A DNA stretch of 64,000 bases from Billgrantia tianxiuensis (GCF_009834345.1 NZ_CP035042.1:4154001-4218000), one strand, 5' to 3'; shown: positions 36,140-44,707, numbered from the stretch's first letter. Translations and numbers: made by a program. Notes: generated from the letters alone by a model not told the origin.

Positions 36140-37201
36140 ATGAGGCGGATCGAAGAAATCTACTGGCTGCGCTTCTATGGCTGCCTGGCCGTGTTCGGCT
36201 ACCACTTCCTCGATCGCTTGAACCAGCATATCGATAACGTCTACGTCGACCTGGCACGTATTCCCACCGTGCTTGGCACCCCCATCTTCATCTTCATTTC
36301 GATCTTCCTGTTCTCGTTCCGCTACGGCGACCGCCCTCCTTCGGGATTTTTGGTCAAGCGCCTGCAGTACGTCATGGTGCCGTATGTCGTCTACGGTCTG
36401 ATCTATTCATTGACCAAGTACGTCAACCTGAGGCGGGAGGGCGTGCCGATCGATTTCGTCGCCAACCTGGTCGAGTATCTGATCTACGCCGGCTGGCACG
36501 GCTACTTCCTGATCATCGCCATGCAGTTCTACGCCTTCTACTGGCTCTATTCCCGCTATGGTCTGGAGCGCTGGCTGCCGCCCGGCCCCTGGCTGGTTCT
36601 CGGCAGTCTCATCGGCATCGCCTACTGGGGCCTGACCCGCCACTACGACATCGAACCGCCAGGCTACCTGCTCTGGATCGCCCCGCTCGGCTGGATCTAC
36701 CTGTTCTTCCTGGCCATGCTGGTGGTGCACTACTACCCTCGGCTCGCCCCCGATCGCCTGGCGGAAGTGCCCTGGCTCAAGTGGCTTTCGCGGCCGGCAC
36801 TACTGCTGGTCTTCGTCGGCGTAATCGTGCTGCTGACCCTGCGCGGCGAATTGGAATACTCCTCCAAGGAAACCTGGGTCGTGCCGCTCTTCATCCTGTT
36901 CACGCTGTTCACCGTCACTCGGCTGCGTAACGTTCGAGCCACGCCCCTGGTAAAGACCGTCAACCGCTATTCGTTCGGTATCTATCTCGCGCATCCCATG
37001 TTCTTCGCCATGGTCGACTTCGCGCAAGAGTTCGCTCCCTTCTCGCTACTGGTCTATTCCCTGCTGCTGATCGTGGTGGGCATGGCCGGCTCGATAGGGC
37101 TGAACTGGGTAGCCAATCGGCTACCCTGGGGTGGCATGCTGTTCGGCAAGACGCTTTACGTACCGGAAGAGCAGCAGACTTCCGCAACGCAAGTACGCTA
37201 G
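36140..37201 (+). CDS. Acyltransferase-3 family membrane protein
   Basis: A 353-residue protein with about ten membrane helices. The N-terminus WLRFYGCLAVFGYHFLDRLN carries the family R-x10-H pattern. The C-terminus SFGIYLAHPMFFAMVD matches the conserved YLxHP motif, as in OafA-type and WecH-type O-acyltransferases. The start at 36140 gives the family N-terminus; the longer frame upstream overlaps the divergent esterase and is rejected. The acceptor glycan or lipid is unknown. Confidence 0.8.
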   Translation: MRRIEEIYWLRFYGCLAVFGYHFLDRLNQHIDNVYVDLARIPTVLGTPIFIFISIFLFSFRYGDRPPSGFLVKRLQYVMVPYVVYGLIYSLTKYVNLRREGVPIDFVANLVEYLIYAGWHGYFLIIAMQFYAFYWLYSRYGLERWLPPGPWLVLGSLIGIAYWGLTRHYDIEPPGYLLWIAPLGWIYLFFLAMLVVHYYPRLAPDRLAEVPWLKWLSRPALLLVFVGVIVLLTLRGELEYSSKETWVVPLFILFTLFTVTRLRNVRATPLVKTVNRYSFGIYLAHPMFFAMVDFAQEFAPFSLLVYSLLLIVVGMAGSIGLNWVANRLPWGGMLFGKTLYVPEEQQTSATQVR

Positions 37202-37269
37202 GCTATGCCTGGAAAGCGAAGGATGGCCCCGTTCGGGCGCCTGTTACTCGAACTCAGAGGGAACCTTGC

Positions 37270-38160
37270 ATGAGTGAGCTCATTTCGCTCGTGATCGTAC
37301 CGGTGGACGACTCACCCACGGCACATGCGGCAACACGCCATGCCGCCTTGCTGTCTCACCTGCTCCATGCCCCCCTGCGGCTGGTGCATGTCATGCCTCT
37401 CAACCCGGCCGAATTCAGCGATATCCCGGCCAATCGACAGGCCGAAAAGGACCGCGACCGCTCGCAGCGCCTGGCAGCAGCCCAGAATGCCTTCGCCAGC
37501 GCCAGGCAGGCCATCGACCCAACGCTCGACTCCCCTCCAGAGGAAGTCACGCTGGAAGAAGAGGGCTTCGTCCATCATCCGGCCCGCACCCTCGTTGACT
37601 ATGCGCGCCGGCACGAGGGCTGCCTGCTGGTGGTCGGTGCCCGTCACCTGAGCGATCTCGGCAAGTTCGTCGAGGGCAGCATCAGCGACGAGGTCGTACA
37701 CAAGGCCCCCTGTCCGGTCACCGTGGTGCACCCCGAGGCAGTCACCGAAGACATCAAGCGTATCGGCCGAGTGGTCGTTCCAGTCGATGGCTCCCGCCAC
37801 AGCGATAACGCCGCCAGACTGGCAGGCGACCTGGCCCGTAGCGCAGGCGCCCGAGTGGACCTGCTGTTCTGCCGCCCGGCAGGCGCCCCGCCGCCCCAGA
37901 AGGGCAAGCAAGACGAGTCCGAACAGCTCTTCGCCCAGGCGCGACAGCACTTGGGGGAAATACCGGCAGGTATCGCAACCCATCTGCTGGAAGGCGACCG
38001 CTACGCGGAAGCGATCACCGAATTCGCCCACAGCCTGCCCGATAACCCGGTCATCGTCATGGGACGCAGAGGCTTGGGGACTCTACGTGAGAAGCTGGTA
38101 GGCAGCGTCAGTCATCGCGCCATCGATCTGGCCCACTGCCCGATCACGGTAGTGGTCTAG
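37270..38160 (+). CDS. Tandem-domain universal stress protein
   Basis: A 296-residue cytoplasmic protein with two USP domains (about residues 1-150 and 160-296). The second domain keeps the ATP-binding signature G-x2-G-x9-GS (MGRRGLGTLREKLVGSVSH) and an N-terminal VVPVDGS. The first has a partial version (VVGARHLSDLGKFVEGSIS). E. coli UspE has the same double layout. Such proteins accumulate in starvation and membrane stress. The start ATG follows CAGAGGGAACC. The gene is isolated from its neighbours. Confidence 0.88.
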   Translation: MSELISLVIVPVDDSPTAHAATRHAALLSHLLHAPLRLVHVMPLNPAEFSDIPANRQAEKDRDRSQRLAAAQNAFASARQAIDPTLDSPPEEVTLEEEGFVHHPARTLVDYARRHEGCLLVVGARHLSDLGKFVEGSISDEVVHKAPCPVTVVHPEAVTEDIKRIGRVVVPVDGSRHSDNAARLAGDLARSAGARVDLLFCRPAGAPPPQKGKQDESEQLFAQARQHLGEIPAGIATHLLEGDRYAEAITEFAHSLPDNPVIVMGRRGLGTLREKLVGSVSHRAIDLAHCPITVVV

Positions 38161-38181
38161 CCTCGCTCCGTCCGGCTTCGC

Positions 38182-38895
38182 TCAGCTGCCGTTCTCGTAA
38201 GCCGACTTGAGGCGATAGAACTCAGCGACGATGTCGTTCATGGCGGCGGCATCGTAGTCGCTGAGGCCGCTGACGACCAGCTTCTTCGAGCCGCTGCCGA
38301 CAGGCACGCCGCCATCGGTGATGCGGAACTCGAGCCTGACGTCGCCACGCTTGCCGGTGACGTCGAGGCTCGAGTCGACCAGCTCCAGGGAGGGAGCGAC
38401 AAGGTCGATCCGGTCGAGCGAAAAGCCCATGCTGTCGTAGATCACCAGCGGGCGCTTGGGGTTGAACATGACGCCCTGCGCCTCGAGCAGCGGCTTCAAC
38501 ACGTGCGGGAAGTTCTTTCCCGAAAAGGCCACATAGCAGCGAGTGAAGGCTTCAATGGCCGCGGCATCGTGGTTGGTATCGCCCTCGCAGCTCACTTCCA
38601 GGTACTGCTTGCCCTCTTCGTCCCTGACCTCGATCTGGCCCGCCGCGTTCTTCTCCAGGCTCAGCAAGGTTCCATCGCCTACCATGCTGCGAAAGCGAAA
38701 GTCCATGTGCCGTGAAAGGCCGAACCGGCTCAGCACCAGGGCAAATAGCAGGTCGCCGGGTACGCAAAAGCGCCGGGCCCCCGCATCGTGTATGGGATTG
38801 AAGTCCCCGGCGACGCGCTTGGCGAAGTCGCTGGCCTGCTGTGCCGAGATGCGGATGCCCGCGTCAGCCTGCGTGTGGTAAGGGTCGAGAAACAT
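38182..38895 (-). CDS. DUF3581 protein (hot-dog-like fold)
   Basis: A 237-residue protein matching the DUF3581 family. Recognisable blocks are ISAQQASDFAKRVAGDFNPIHD near the N-terminus, which recalls the MaoC-like hydratase motif with the NPIH pair, and LYDSMGFSL-type text (VIYDSMGFSLDRIDLVAP) mid-protein. The function is unknown; a hydratase or acyl-binding role is an inference from the fold. The start ATG at 38895 is preceded by AAGGACAGG. Convergent with the USP gene. Confidence 0.75.
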   Translation of the reverse strand: MFLDPYHTQADAGIRISAQQASDFAKRVAGDFNPIHDAGARRFCVPGDLLFALVLSRFGLSRHMDFRFRSMVGDGTLLSLEKNAAGQIEVRDEEGKQYLEVSCEGDTNHDAAAIEAFTRCYVAFSGKNFPHVLKPLLEAQGVMFNPKRPLVIYDSMGFSLDRIDLVAPSLELVDSSLDVTGKRGDVRLEFRITDGGVPVGSGSKKLVVSGLSDYDAAAMNDIVAEFYRLKSAYENGS

Positions 38896-39200
38896 GCGTG
38901 CTCTGGCCTGTCCTTGGTTGGAAGTGCTCAAGGGGTTGATGATGCCATTTTTTCCACCGGCGCGGCCACTTCGACCGGGCAGGATGGCGGCCCGTCCGTC
39001 GCTTCGGTACATGGTCGCCGCACCGCCGCATCAGCCATGGAATCCATGTTAATGTGAAACGAAGCATGACAGGGCATCATGGGTTTTGACGTCCTTGCAT
39101 GGGCTCGTCATTCTCGCGAAATGCCTATATTGTGCAACGACGCCTAACGGCTAAAGTACGACACATAATCATCAGGGAGCACGACATTACCGGGTCATGG
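38896..39200. other. Non-coding promoter region upstream of the structured leader
   Basis: The 305 bp between the DUF3581 start and the structured leader hold no ORF with a ribosome-binding site. The part at about 39040-39190 is AT-richer than its surroundings. TTGTGC at about 39132 and TAAAGT about 16 bp further on is a weak sigma-70-like pair that could drive the downstream operon. I see no other repeat or hairpin here. Confidence 0.4.
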
Positions 39201-39316
39201 CCGTTCCGGCTCGGTAAGGGATCGGGGGGATAACGCTATCGAGACGCTCATGAAGTCCTGGCCGACCGTCGGCGCCGATGGGCCAGGCATGAGGGCCATC
39301 TTGCCGAGCCGAACGG
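39201..39316 (+). promoter_or_regulatory. Candidate structured leader RNA (putative aptamer domain)
   Basis: CCGTTCCGGCTCGGTAAG (39201-39218) pairs with CTTGCCGAGCCGAACGG (39300-39316) to form a 17-bp helix with one bulged C. Inside lie a weak 4-bp hairpin (GATA 39229-39232 with TATC 39237-39240) and a long hairpin: CTCATG (39247-39252) with CATGAG (39288-39293), CCTGGCC (39257-39263) with GGCCAGG (39281-39287), and a capping 5-bp stem at 39267-39280. The layout is a three-way junction. It does not match the c-di-GMP-I, c-di-GMP-II, TPP, cobalamin or other riboswitch cores that I know. Function is inferred only from structure and position. Confidence 0.5.
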
Positions 39317-39318
39317 GA

Positions 39319-39363
39319 TCAGCCCAGCAATGCCTTCGGGAAGGTGGCACGTGGCTGGGCTGA
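39319..39363 (+). promoter_or_regulatory. Hairpin enclosing the ribosome-binding site of the operon
   Basis: TCAGCCCAGC (39319-39328) is the exact reverse complement of GCTGGGCTGA (39354-39363). Inside, TGCC (39331-39334) can pair with GGCA (39346-39349), or CCTTC with GAAGG. The Shine-Dalgarno GGGAAGG (39338-39344) and GTG start (39351) are thus held within the hairpin, which would block initiation unless it opens. Confidence 0.5.
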
Positions 39364-39785
39364 CACGTGCGCTGATGCTGACCCTGGTGTTGGGACTTCT
39401 GCCCCTGTCGGCCACTGCTCTTGAGCGGCAGGTCGTGCTGATCGCTCATCCGAACGTCGCCAACACCTCACTGACCCGCGATACCACCCGGGCGATCTTC
39501 GCCATGCGTCAGCGCAGCTGGCCCGATGGCCAAGCCGTTCGGGTCTTCGTGCTGCCCAACGATCATCCCGTGCATGCACGTTTCGCCAAGGAGCGGCTGA
39601 CCGTGTATCCACACCAGTTGCAGCTGGCCTGGGATCGCATGGTGTTCTCGGGAACGGGACAGGCCCCGAGCCAAGTCAACACCCAGTCTGAGATGCTGGA
39701 ACGCGTCGCCACCACGCCTGGCGCCCTTGGGTATCTGGAAAGGGAGTATCTGGATGAGAGAGTCCAAGTCATCACCATGGATTAG
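39351..39785 (+). CDS. Small periplasmic phosphate-binding-like (PBP) domain protein
   Basis: A 144-residue exported protein. The signal peptide LMLTLVLGLLPLSATA ends about residue 24. The mature part resembles the short PstS-like PBP domain: LIAHPNVANTSLTRDTTRAIFAM, FVLPNDHPVHARFAKERL, and TPGALGYLEREY near the end. Such half-size proteins often lack a cognate ABC transporter and accompany sensory genes. The GTG at 39351 is preferred (GGGAAGG six bases upstream); an in-frame ATG at 39330 has no good site. The 3' end overlaps the next gene by 32 bp. It is the first gene of a three-gene operon. Confidence 0.72.
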   Translation: MAGLTRALMLTLVLGLLPLSATALERQVVLIAHPNVANTSLTRDTTRAIFAMRQRSWPDGQAVRVFVLPNDHPVHARFAKERLTVYPHQLQLAWDRMVFSGTGQAPSQVNTQSEMLERVATTPGALGYLEREYLDERVQVITMD

Positions 39786-40968
39786 CCGCCGCTCGCGTCC
39801 GGTGCTCCTGGCACTGGCTCTCGCCTGGGCGCCTGCGGCCGTGGCGGAAGGCGTCATGGATACCTTGCAGGTACATGGCTTCCTCAGCCAGGCGCTGGTC
39901 ATTACCGATCACAACAATTTCTTCGGGCCCAGCAGCAGTGGCGGCGGCAGTCTCAAGTACACCGAGATCGGCGCCAATGCCTCGATCCGCCCACGCCCCG
40001 ATGTCCTGGTGGCCGCCCAAGTGCTCAGCCGCCGGGCCGGTGGCGACGGCAGCGATGCTCGACCGGCGCTCGACTATGGCGTGATCGACTATCAACCGCT
40101 CTCCGACCAGCGGCGTACCCTGGGCATTCAGCTCGGGCGTTTCAAGAACCCTTTCGGCTTCTACAACCAAACCCGGGACGTCGCCTTCACACGCCCCAGC
40201 ATCCTGCTGCCCCAGTCGATCTATTTCGATCGTACCCGCTCGCTGGGACTTGCTGCGGATGGCTTGACCGCCTACTACGAAGAGAGAATTCCTACCGGCA
40301 CCGTTCGTACGCAGTTGGGGATAGGTAATACACAAGCAGGTGACGACCTGAGACGCACCATGCGACTGGAAAACACTCCTGGATCGTTGGAACCCAGGAG
40401 TTCGGTCATCGGACAGGTGCGTTACGAACATGACGGGGGCCGCATTGTGGCCGCACTCAGCGGCGCCAGCGCTCGTGCTCGCTTCGAGGCCGGCACCCCC
40501 GGCATGAGCGATGGGAATTTCAAGTTCCAACCTTGGATACTGTCGCTGCAATATAACGCCGAACAGTGGAGCCTAACGGGTGAGTACGCTCTCAGAAGCT
40601 CGACCTTGGATGGCTTTGCCAATCCATTCATGAACTTCGATGTCACCGGAGAGAGCTGGTACGTACAATACGCGCGTCGGTTCAATGGCAATTGGCAATG
40701 GCTGATTCGCTATGATCGCCTGGTCAATAATCGGGACGATAGGTCGGGGAAGGCCTTCGAGGCCATGGGAGGCGGGCCAGCCCACACCCAATACGCCAAT
40801 GACGTGACTCTAGGCGTTCAATGGACCGTGACACCTCGGGTTCTTCTCGCTGCTGAATACCATCACGTCGATGGTACGGGCTGGTTACCACTACAAGATG
40901 AGCCCGACCCCTCAGAGACGCGCCGACGCTGGAACATGCTGCTATTTCAGCTCTCTCTGCGCTTCTGA
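39754..40968 (+). CDS. Outer-membrane beta-barrel (porin-like) protein
   Basis: A 404-residue exported protein with a signal peptide (VLLALALAWAPAAVA). It has alternating amphipathic strands throughout (for example YTEIGANASIRPRPDVLVAAQVL and TLGIQLGRFKNPFGFYNQTRDVAFTRP) and ends in QLSLRF, with a terminal Phe as the outer-membrane assembly signal. It resembles porin-like proteins of the DUF3138/TonB-independent type with the motif GRFKNPFG. The start ATG follows AAAGGGAG. It overlaps the PBP gene (39785), so is probably cotranslated. It might be the outer-membrane partner of the PBP. Confidence 0.72.
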   Translation: MRESKSSPWISRRSRPVLLALALAWAPAAVAEGVMDTLQVHGFLSQALVITDHNNFFGPSSSGGGSLKYTEIGANASIRPRPDVLVAAQVLSRRAGGDGSDARPALDYGVIDYQPLSDQRRTLGIQLGRFKNPFGFYNQTRDVAFTRPSILLPQSIYFDRTRSLGLAADGLTAYYEERIPTGTVRTQLGIGNTQAGDDLRRTMRLENTPGSLEPRSSVIGQVRYEHDGGRIVAALSGASARARFEAGTPGMSDGNFKFQPWILSLQYNAEQWSLTGEYALRSSTLDGFANPFMNFDVTGESWYVQYARRFNGNWQWLIRYDRLVNNRDDRSGKAFEAMGGGPAHTQYANDVTLGVQWTVTPRVLLAAEYHHVDGTGWLPLQDEPDPSETRRRWNMLLFQLSLRF

Positions 40969-41012
40969 GAATTGGCCCGCCATCTTTCATGAATCGGCCA
41001 GGGAATGCCAGT

Positions 41013-43838
41013 ATGAGCGAACCCACCTCCCAAGTACCTCGCCCCCGCCTGAGCCTGACTTGGCGAGTGCTGGCCTTGAGCAGCCTGGTACTGCTCGTGC
41101 TGGTGGTACTGTTCACCTGGCTCGGCCACACCAACCTGACCCGTCAGTTCGAGGAAAGTCGCAAGGAGAGCAATGCACGCGAGTCGCGCGAGATCGAACT
41201 CGCATTGCAGCGCTCCGAGATCGGCCTGCAGCGTATCGCCGCGCTGATCGCGGCATCTCCCGATCTGGGCCCGGCCCTGGCCGCGAGGAACCAGGCGGAG
41301 CTGGTCGGCTCGCTTGCGTCACAATGGCCCACGCTGCAGCTCGAGGCAGGTATCGAGGAGATCCTGGTATTCGACGCCGATGGGAGGCAACAGGCCGAGT
41401 GGGGCGAAGGCCAGCTAGACCAGGATCGGCCGATGCAAGACTGGGTTCATCAAGTCATGGAGACCGAGTACCCGCTCTCGGCACTGCGCTGCGCCAACGA
41501 TTGCCGACAATATGCCGCCGTCCCCATACTGGTCGAGGGCGCGAGCGTGGGCATGGTGATTCTGTCGCGCTCCCTGGCGGACGTGACCCGCCAGGCCCAG
41601 CAGGTCTCTGGCAGCGACGTTGCGCTGCTGGTCAGCGGCAGCCATGAAACGGAGGAAGAGCCCGAACGACACCTGACCAACTGGAACGGCTACTTGGTCG
41701 CACTGACCCATGCCGAACACTATCTTCCGATACTGCAGCGGGCCGCTCGCATGGCCATGCTCAACGACATTCTTGAAACGCCGCTGCGGTTACAGCACGA
41801 CGGTCGTGATTACGAGCTGTCCGTGGTGCGTATGGAGGCCGATAACGGGCGGCGCAGCACCGGCTTCTTTCTCCTCGCGACCGACATTACCGCACAGATT
41901 CGCGCCATCCAGAAGGACACACGCAACCTGCTGCTGGTCGGCATCGGCGGCTGGCTGGCAGCCGAGTTGCTGCTGCTGGCCATCCTGCTGCGCCCCATGG
42001 CCAGGCTGCGCCGGCTGGCCGGTGTTCTCCCGGCCCTGGCCCACGGCGGCTTCGCCGAAGCTCGCAGCGCGATTCCCATTTCACGCAGCCGGCTGGAGGA
42101 CGAGATCGACGTGCTGGAAGGCACCACGCTGGCGCTATCGGAGCAGTTGGAAACCCTGGAACGGGAGGTCAGCGCACGTGGCGCTCAGCTTGCCGAGCGC
42201 GTCGACGAGCTGGCCCGCGAGCGCGATTTCGTCGGCAGCCTGCTGGACACGGCACGCGTTTTCATCGTCACCCAGGATGAGCAAGGCTACATCACGCTGG
42301 TCAACGACTATGCCCTCACGACCCTGGCCATGCAGGAAGAGCGCCTGCTTGGCCGCTCGTTCGATGAGGTTTTTCTCTCACGCGGCGGTGACGGTGACAA
42401 CGCCGGCGAAGAAGTGCCCCAGGAGGAGCGTAGCCTGACCACGGCGGATGGACTCCAGCGGACCATCGCCTGGTACCACGCCCCGCTATCACGCAGCGAC
42501 GCGCGGGCGGCACGCATCTCGGTCGGCCTCGACATCACCGAACGTAAGCTCGCCGAGGCGCGCCTCACCTGGCTAGCCGAACGCGACCCGCTCACGGAGC
42601 TATACAATCGGCGCTACTTCCAGGAAGCGCTAGGCAGCGCCATGCGGCGCGGACGCAGCGGCGCGGTTCTGCTGCTCGACCTCGATCATTTCAAGGACGT
42701 CAACGAGCTCAGCGGGCACCACACCGGCGACCAGCTCCTGCGCAGGGTGGGCGATACGCTATATCAGGAGTTCGGTCACTGCGGCATCATCGCCCGCCTG
42801 GGCGGCGACGAGTTCGCGCTGTTGCTGGAAGGCGCCGACACCCGGCGCGCCATCAGCATCGCCAAACAGATCACCCCGCTGCTCGACAATACCGGCCTGG
42901 ATGCCGGAGGACAGCTTCACCGGGCGACAGCCAGCCTGGGTATCGCCCTGTTCCCGATCCACGGCGACAACCCCGCCGACCTGATGGCCAATGCCGACCT
43001 GGCCATGTACAAGGCCAAGGAGAGCAGCGCCCAGCGCTGGCATCTGCTCTCGACCCTCGAGCGCGCCAAGGACGAGCTGCAGGAGCGTGTTTATTGGGTG
43101 GAACGGATTCGCCAGGCGATCGACGAAGAGGGTTTCGAGCTGATGGTACAGCCGATCGTACGCTTGAGCGATGGCGACGTGCGTCATTACGAAGTGCTCT
43201 TGCGCATGCGCGGCCCCAAGGGAGCACTCATCTCACCCGCCCACTTCATTCCGGTGGCGGAGCGCAGCGGGCAGATTGTACAGATCGACCGCTGGGTACT
43301 GCGCCATAGCCTGCGCGCCTTGAGTCATGTCCAGGCGCAGGGCATCAGCCTCGCCGTCAACCTGTCGGGGCAGACGCTGCACGACGAGGAGCTTCAACAG
43401 TTTCTCATGGAAGAGCTGTCGGCCACCGGCGCGGATCCTCGCCACTTGATCCTCGAGATTACCGAGACCGCGGCGGTTACCGATTTTTCCAGCGCACGAG
43501 GCGTCCTCCAGGCCCTGCGCGACCTGGGCTGCCGCACCGCCCTCGACGACTTCGGGGTTGGCTTCAGCAGCTTCCATTATCTCGGCGAACTCCCCGTCGA
43601 CTTCATCAAGATCGATGGCGCCTTCATACGCACCCTGATCACCAGCCCGGACAGCCAGGTCATCGTCAAGGCCATTGCCGATATCGCGGCAGGCTTCGGC
43701 AAGCTGGCCATTGCCGAGTTCGTCGATCAGGAGGCATTGATACCCCTTTTGACTTCCTATGGTATCTCGTATGGTCAGGGTTACTATCTGGGGAAACCGG
43801 CTCTACTGAGCGATACCTTTGCCATTGCCAGCAGTTGA
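41013..43838 (+). CDS. Membrane-bound GGDEF-EAL protein with periplasmic sensor and PAS domain
   Basis: A 941-residue protein. The order is TM1 (about 16-40), a periplasmic sensor of about 260 residues (dCache/CHASE-like), TM2 (about 305-328), a linker and PAS domain (about 400-520), GGDEF (RLGGDEFALLL, about 595) and EAL. The GGDEF site is intact. EAL reads EVLLRM, keeping the catalytic Glu, with LEITETAAV and LDDFGVGFSSFHYL also intact. It may both make and degrade c-di-GMP; no RxxD inhibitory site is visible. The start ATG at 41013 has CAGGGA upstream; one 24 bp earlier is weaker. It follows the PBP and barrel genes, suggesting it senses their ligand. Confidence 0.88.
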   Translation: MSEPTSQVPRPRLSLTWRVLALSSLVLLVLVVLFTWLGHTNLTRQFEESRKESNARESREIELALQRSEIGLQRIAALIAASPDLGPALAARNQAELVGSLASQWPTLQLEAGIEEILVFDADGRQQAEWGEGQLDQDRPMQDWVHQVMETEYPLSALRCANDCRQYAAVPILVEGASVGMVILSRSLADVTRQAQQVSGSDVALLVSGSHETEEEPERHLTNWNGYLVALTHAEHYLPILQRAARMAMLNDILETPLRLQHDGRDYELSVVRMEADNGRRSTGFFLLATDITAQIRAIQKDTRNLLLVGIGGWLAAELLLLAILLRPMARLRRLAGVLPALAHGGFAEARSAIPISRSRLEDEIDVLEGTTLALSEQLETLEREVSARGAQLAERVDELARERDFVGSLLDTARVFIVTQDEQGYITLVNDYALTTLAMQEERLLGRSFDEVFLSRGGDGDNAGEEVPQEERSLTTADGLQRTIAWYHAPLSRSDARAARISVGLDITERKLAEARLTWLAERDPLTELYNRRYFQEALGSAMRRGRSGAVLLLDLDHFKDVNELSGHHTGDQLLRRVGDTLYQEFGHCGIIARLGGDEFALLLEGADTRRAISIAKQITPLLDNTGLDAGGQLHRATASLGIALFPIHGDNPADLMANADLAMYKAKESSAQRWHLLSTLERAKDELQERVYWVERIRQAIDEEGFELMVQPIVRLSDGDVRHYEVLLRMRGPKGALISPAHFIPVAERSGQIVQIDRWVLRHSLRALSHVQAQGISLAVNLSGQTLHDEELQQFLMEELSATGADPRHLILEITETAAVTDFSSARGVLQALRDLGCRTALDDFGVGFSSFHYLGELPVDFIKIDGAFIRTLITSPDSQVIVKAIADIAAGFGKLAIAEFVDQEALIPLLTSYGISYGQGYYLGKPALLSDTFAIASS

Positions 43839-43888
43839 CGTTTCGAAAGAGGACTTCACCACAACACTAGCCAGGCAAGGAGTGCACG

Positions 43889-44707
43889 ATGGGACGCAGC
43901 AGAATTTCCGAGCTTGGAAGGGATAACCGAAGCGACCTTTTCTCGCAACTGGAGGAGGATTTTGCCTTCACGCTGGCTCATGACGAACGGTCCAGGCAAC
44001 GCGTCTATCGCCTGAGATATCGAATCTATTGCCAGGAGATCGGATACAACCCACCTAACGAGGACGATGCGGCCCTAGAGCAGGATGCCTACGACGAAAG
44101 CGCTCTACACTGCCTCCTTGTGCACCGCAAGTCGGGTATTGCAGCGGGCTGTTTCCGATTAGTACTGCCCGCTCCAGGCAAAGATCCGAAGATAAGGCTC
44201 CCGCTACAGGAATATGGCGGAACTAGTCTGACCCACAAGGCGCTGCACCCAAGCCTGCTGCCCATTGAGGAAATTTGCGAGATATCGCGCTTTGCTACCG
44301 CCCGTGAGTTCCGCAATCGCCCGATCAATCATGAGACGCTCGACAAACCCACCTACGACTTTACCCTTGAGGAGCGACGCGTCTTTCCACTACTGACAAT
44401 CGCCCTGTTCCTGGCCACCCATGCGCTGGTTGGACTGGTGGATCGCCGCCATATCTTTGCCATGATGGCGTCTCGCCTGCCGCGGCTGCTGGCCATGTCG
44501 GGATTTCGCTTCCAGCGCATCGGCGATGCCATCGAGCTACATGGCCGACGCAATGCCTTTTATATCGACAACGTCATGGCGCAGCGCGAGATGCGTCGTG
44601 AACTGCTCGAACCCTACCGGCATATTCACAGGCAGCTCGCCAGCCAGTTGCCGCGGGCGATCGCCAATGTTGCCCCACTCCCGCTCCGCATATTGGAAGA
44701 GCCGTGA
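43889..44707 (+). CDS. PEP-CTERM/exosortase-system-type acyltransferase (GNAT, autoinducer-synthase related)
   Basis: A 272-residue protein of the TIGR03694-type group, a branch of the GNAT/N-acyl-amino-acid synthase superfamily. Marks are VYRLRYRIYCQEIGYNPPNEDD near the N-terminus, EEICEISRFATAREFRNR (the LuxI-like ExSRF-type motif) and FPLLTIALFLATHALVG. Such enzymes use acyl-ACP or acyl-CoA to acylate an amino acid or polyamine. No exosortase, PEP-CTERM protein or LuxR partner is visible. The start ATG follows AAGGAG. Codon usage is less GC-rich than neighbouring genes, a possible sign of transfer. Its last 171 bp overlap the convergent lipoprotein gene. Confidence 0.7.
   Translation: MGRSRISELGRDNRSDLFSQLEEDFAFTLAHDERSRQRVYRLRYRIYCQEIGYNPPNEDDAALEQDAYDESALHCLLVHRKSGIAAGCFRLVLPAPGKDPKIRLPLQEYGGTSLTHKALHPSLLPIEEICEISRFATAREFRNRPINHETLDKPTYDFTLEERRVFPLLTIALFLATHALVGLVDRRHIFAMMASRLPRLLAMSGFRFQRIGDAIELHGRRNAFYIDNVMAQREMRRELLEPYRHIHRQLASQLPRAIANVAPLPLRILEEP

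Noticed and set aside
39201-39316. Known c-di-GMP riboswitch (GEMM-I or II) upstream of the GGDEF-EAL operon
   Set aside because: The conserved core and tetraloop-receptor features of those families are not present; only the position is suggestive.
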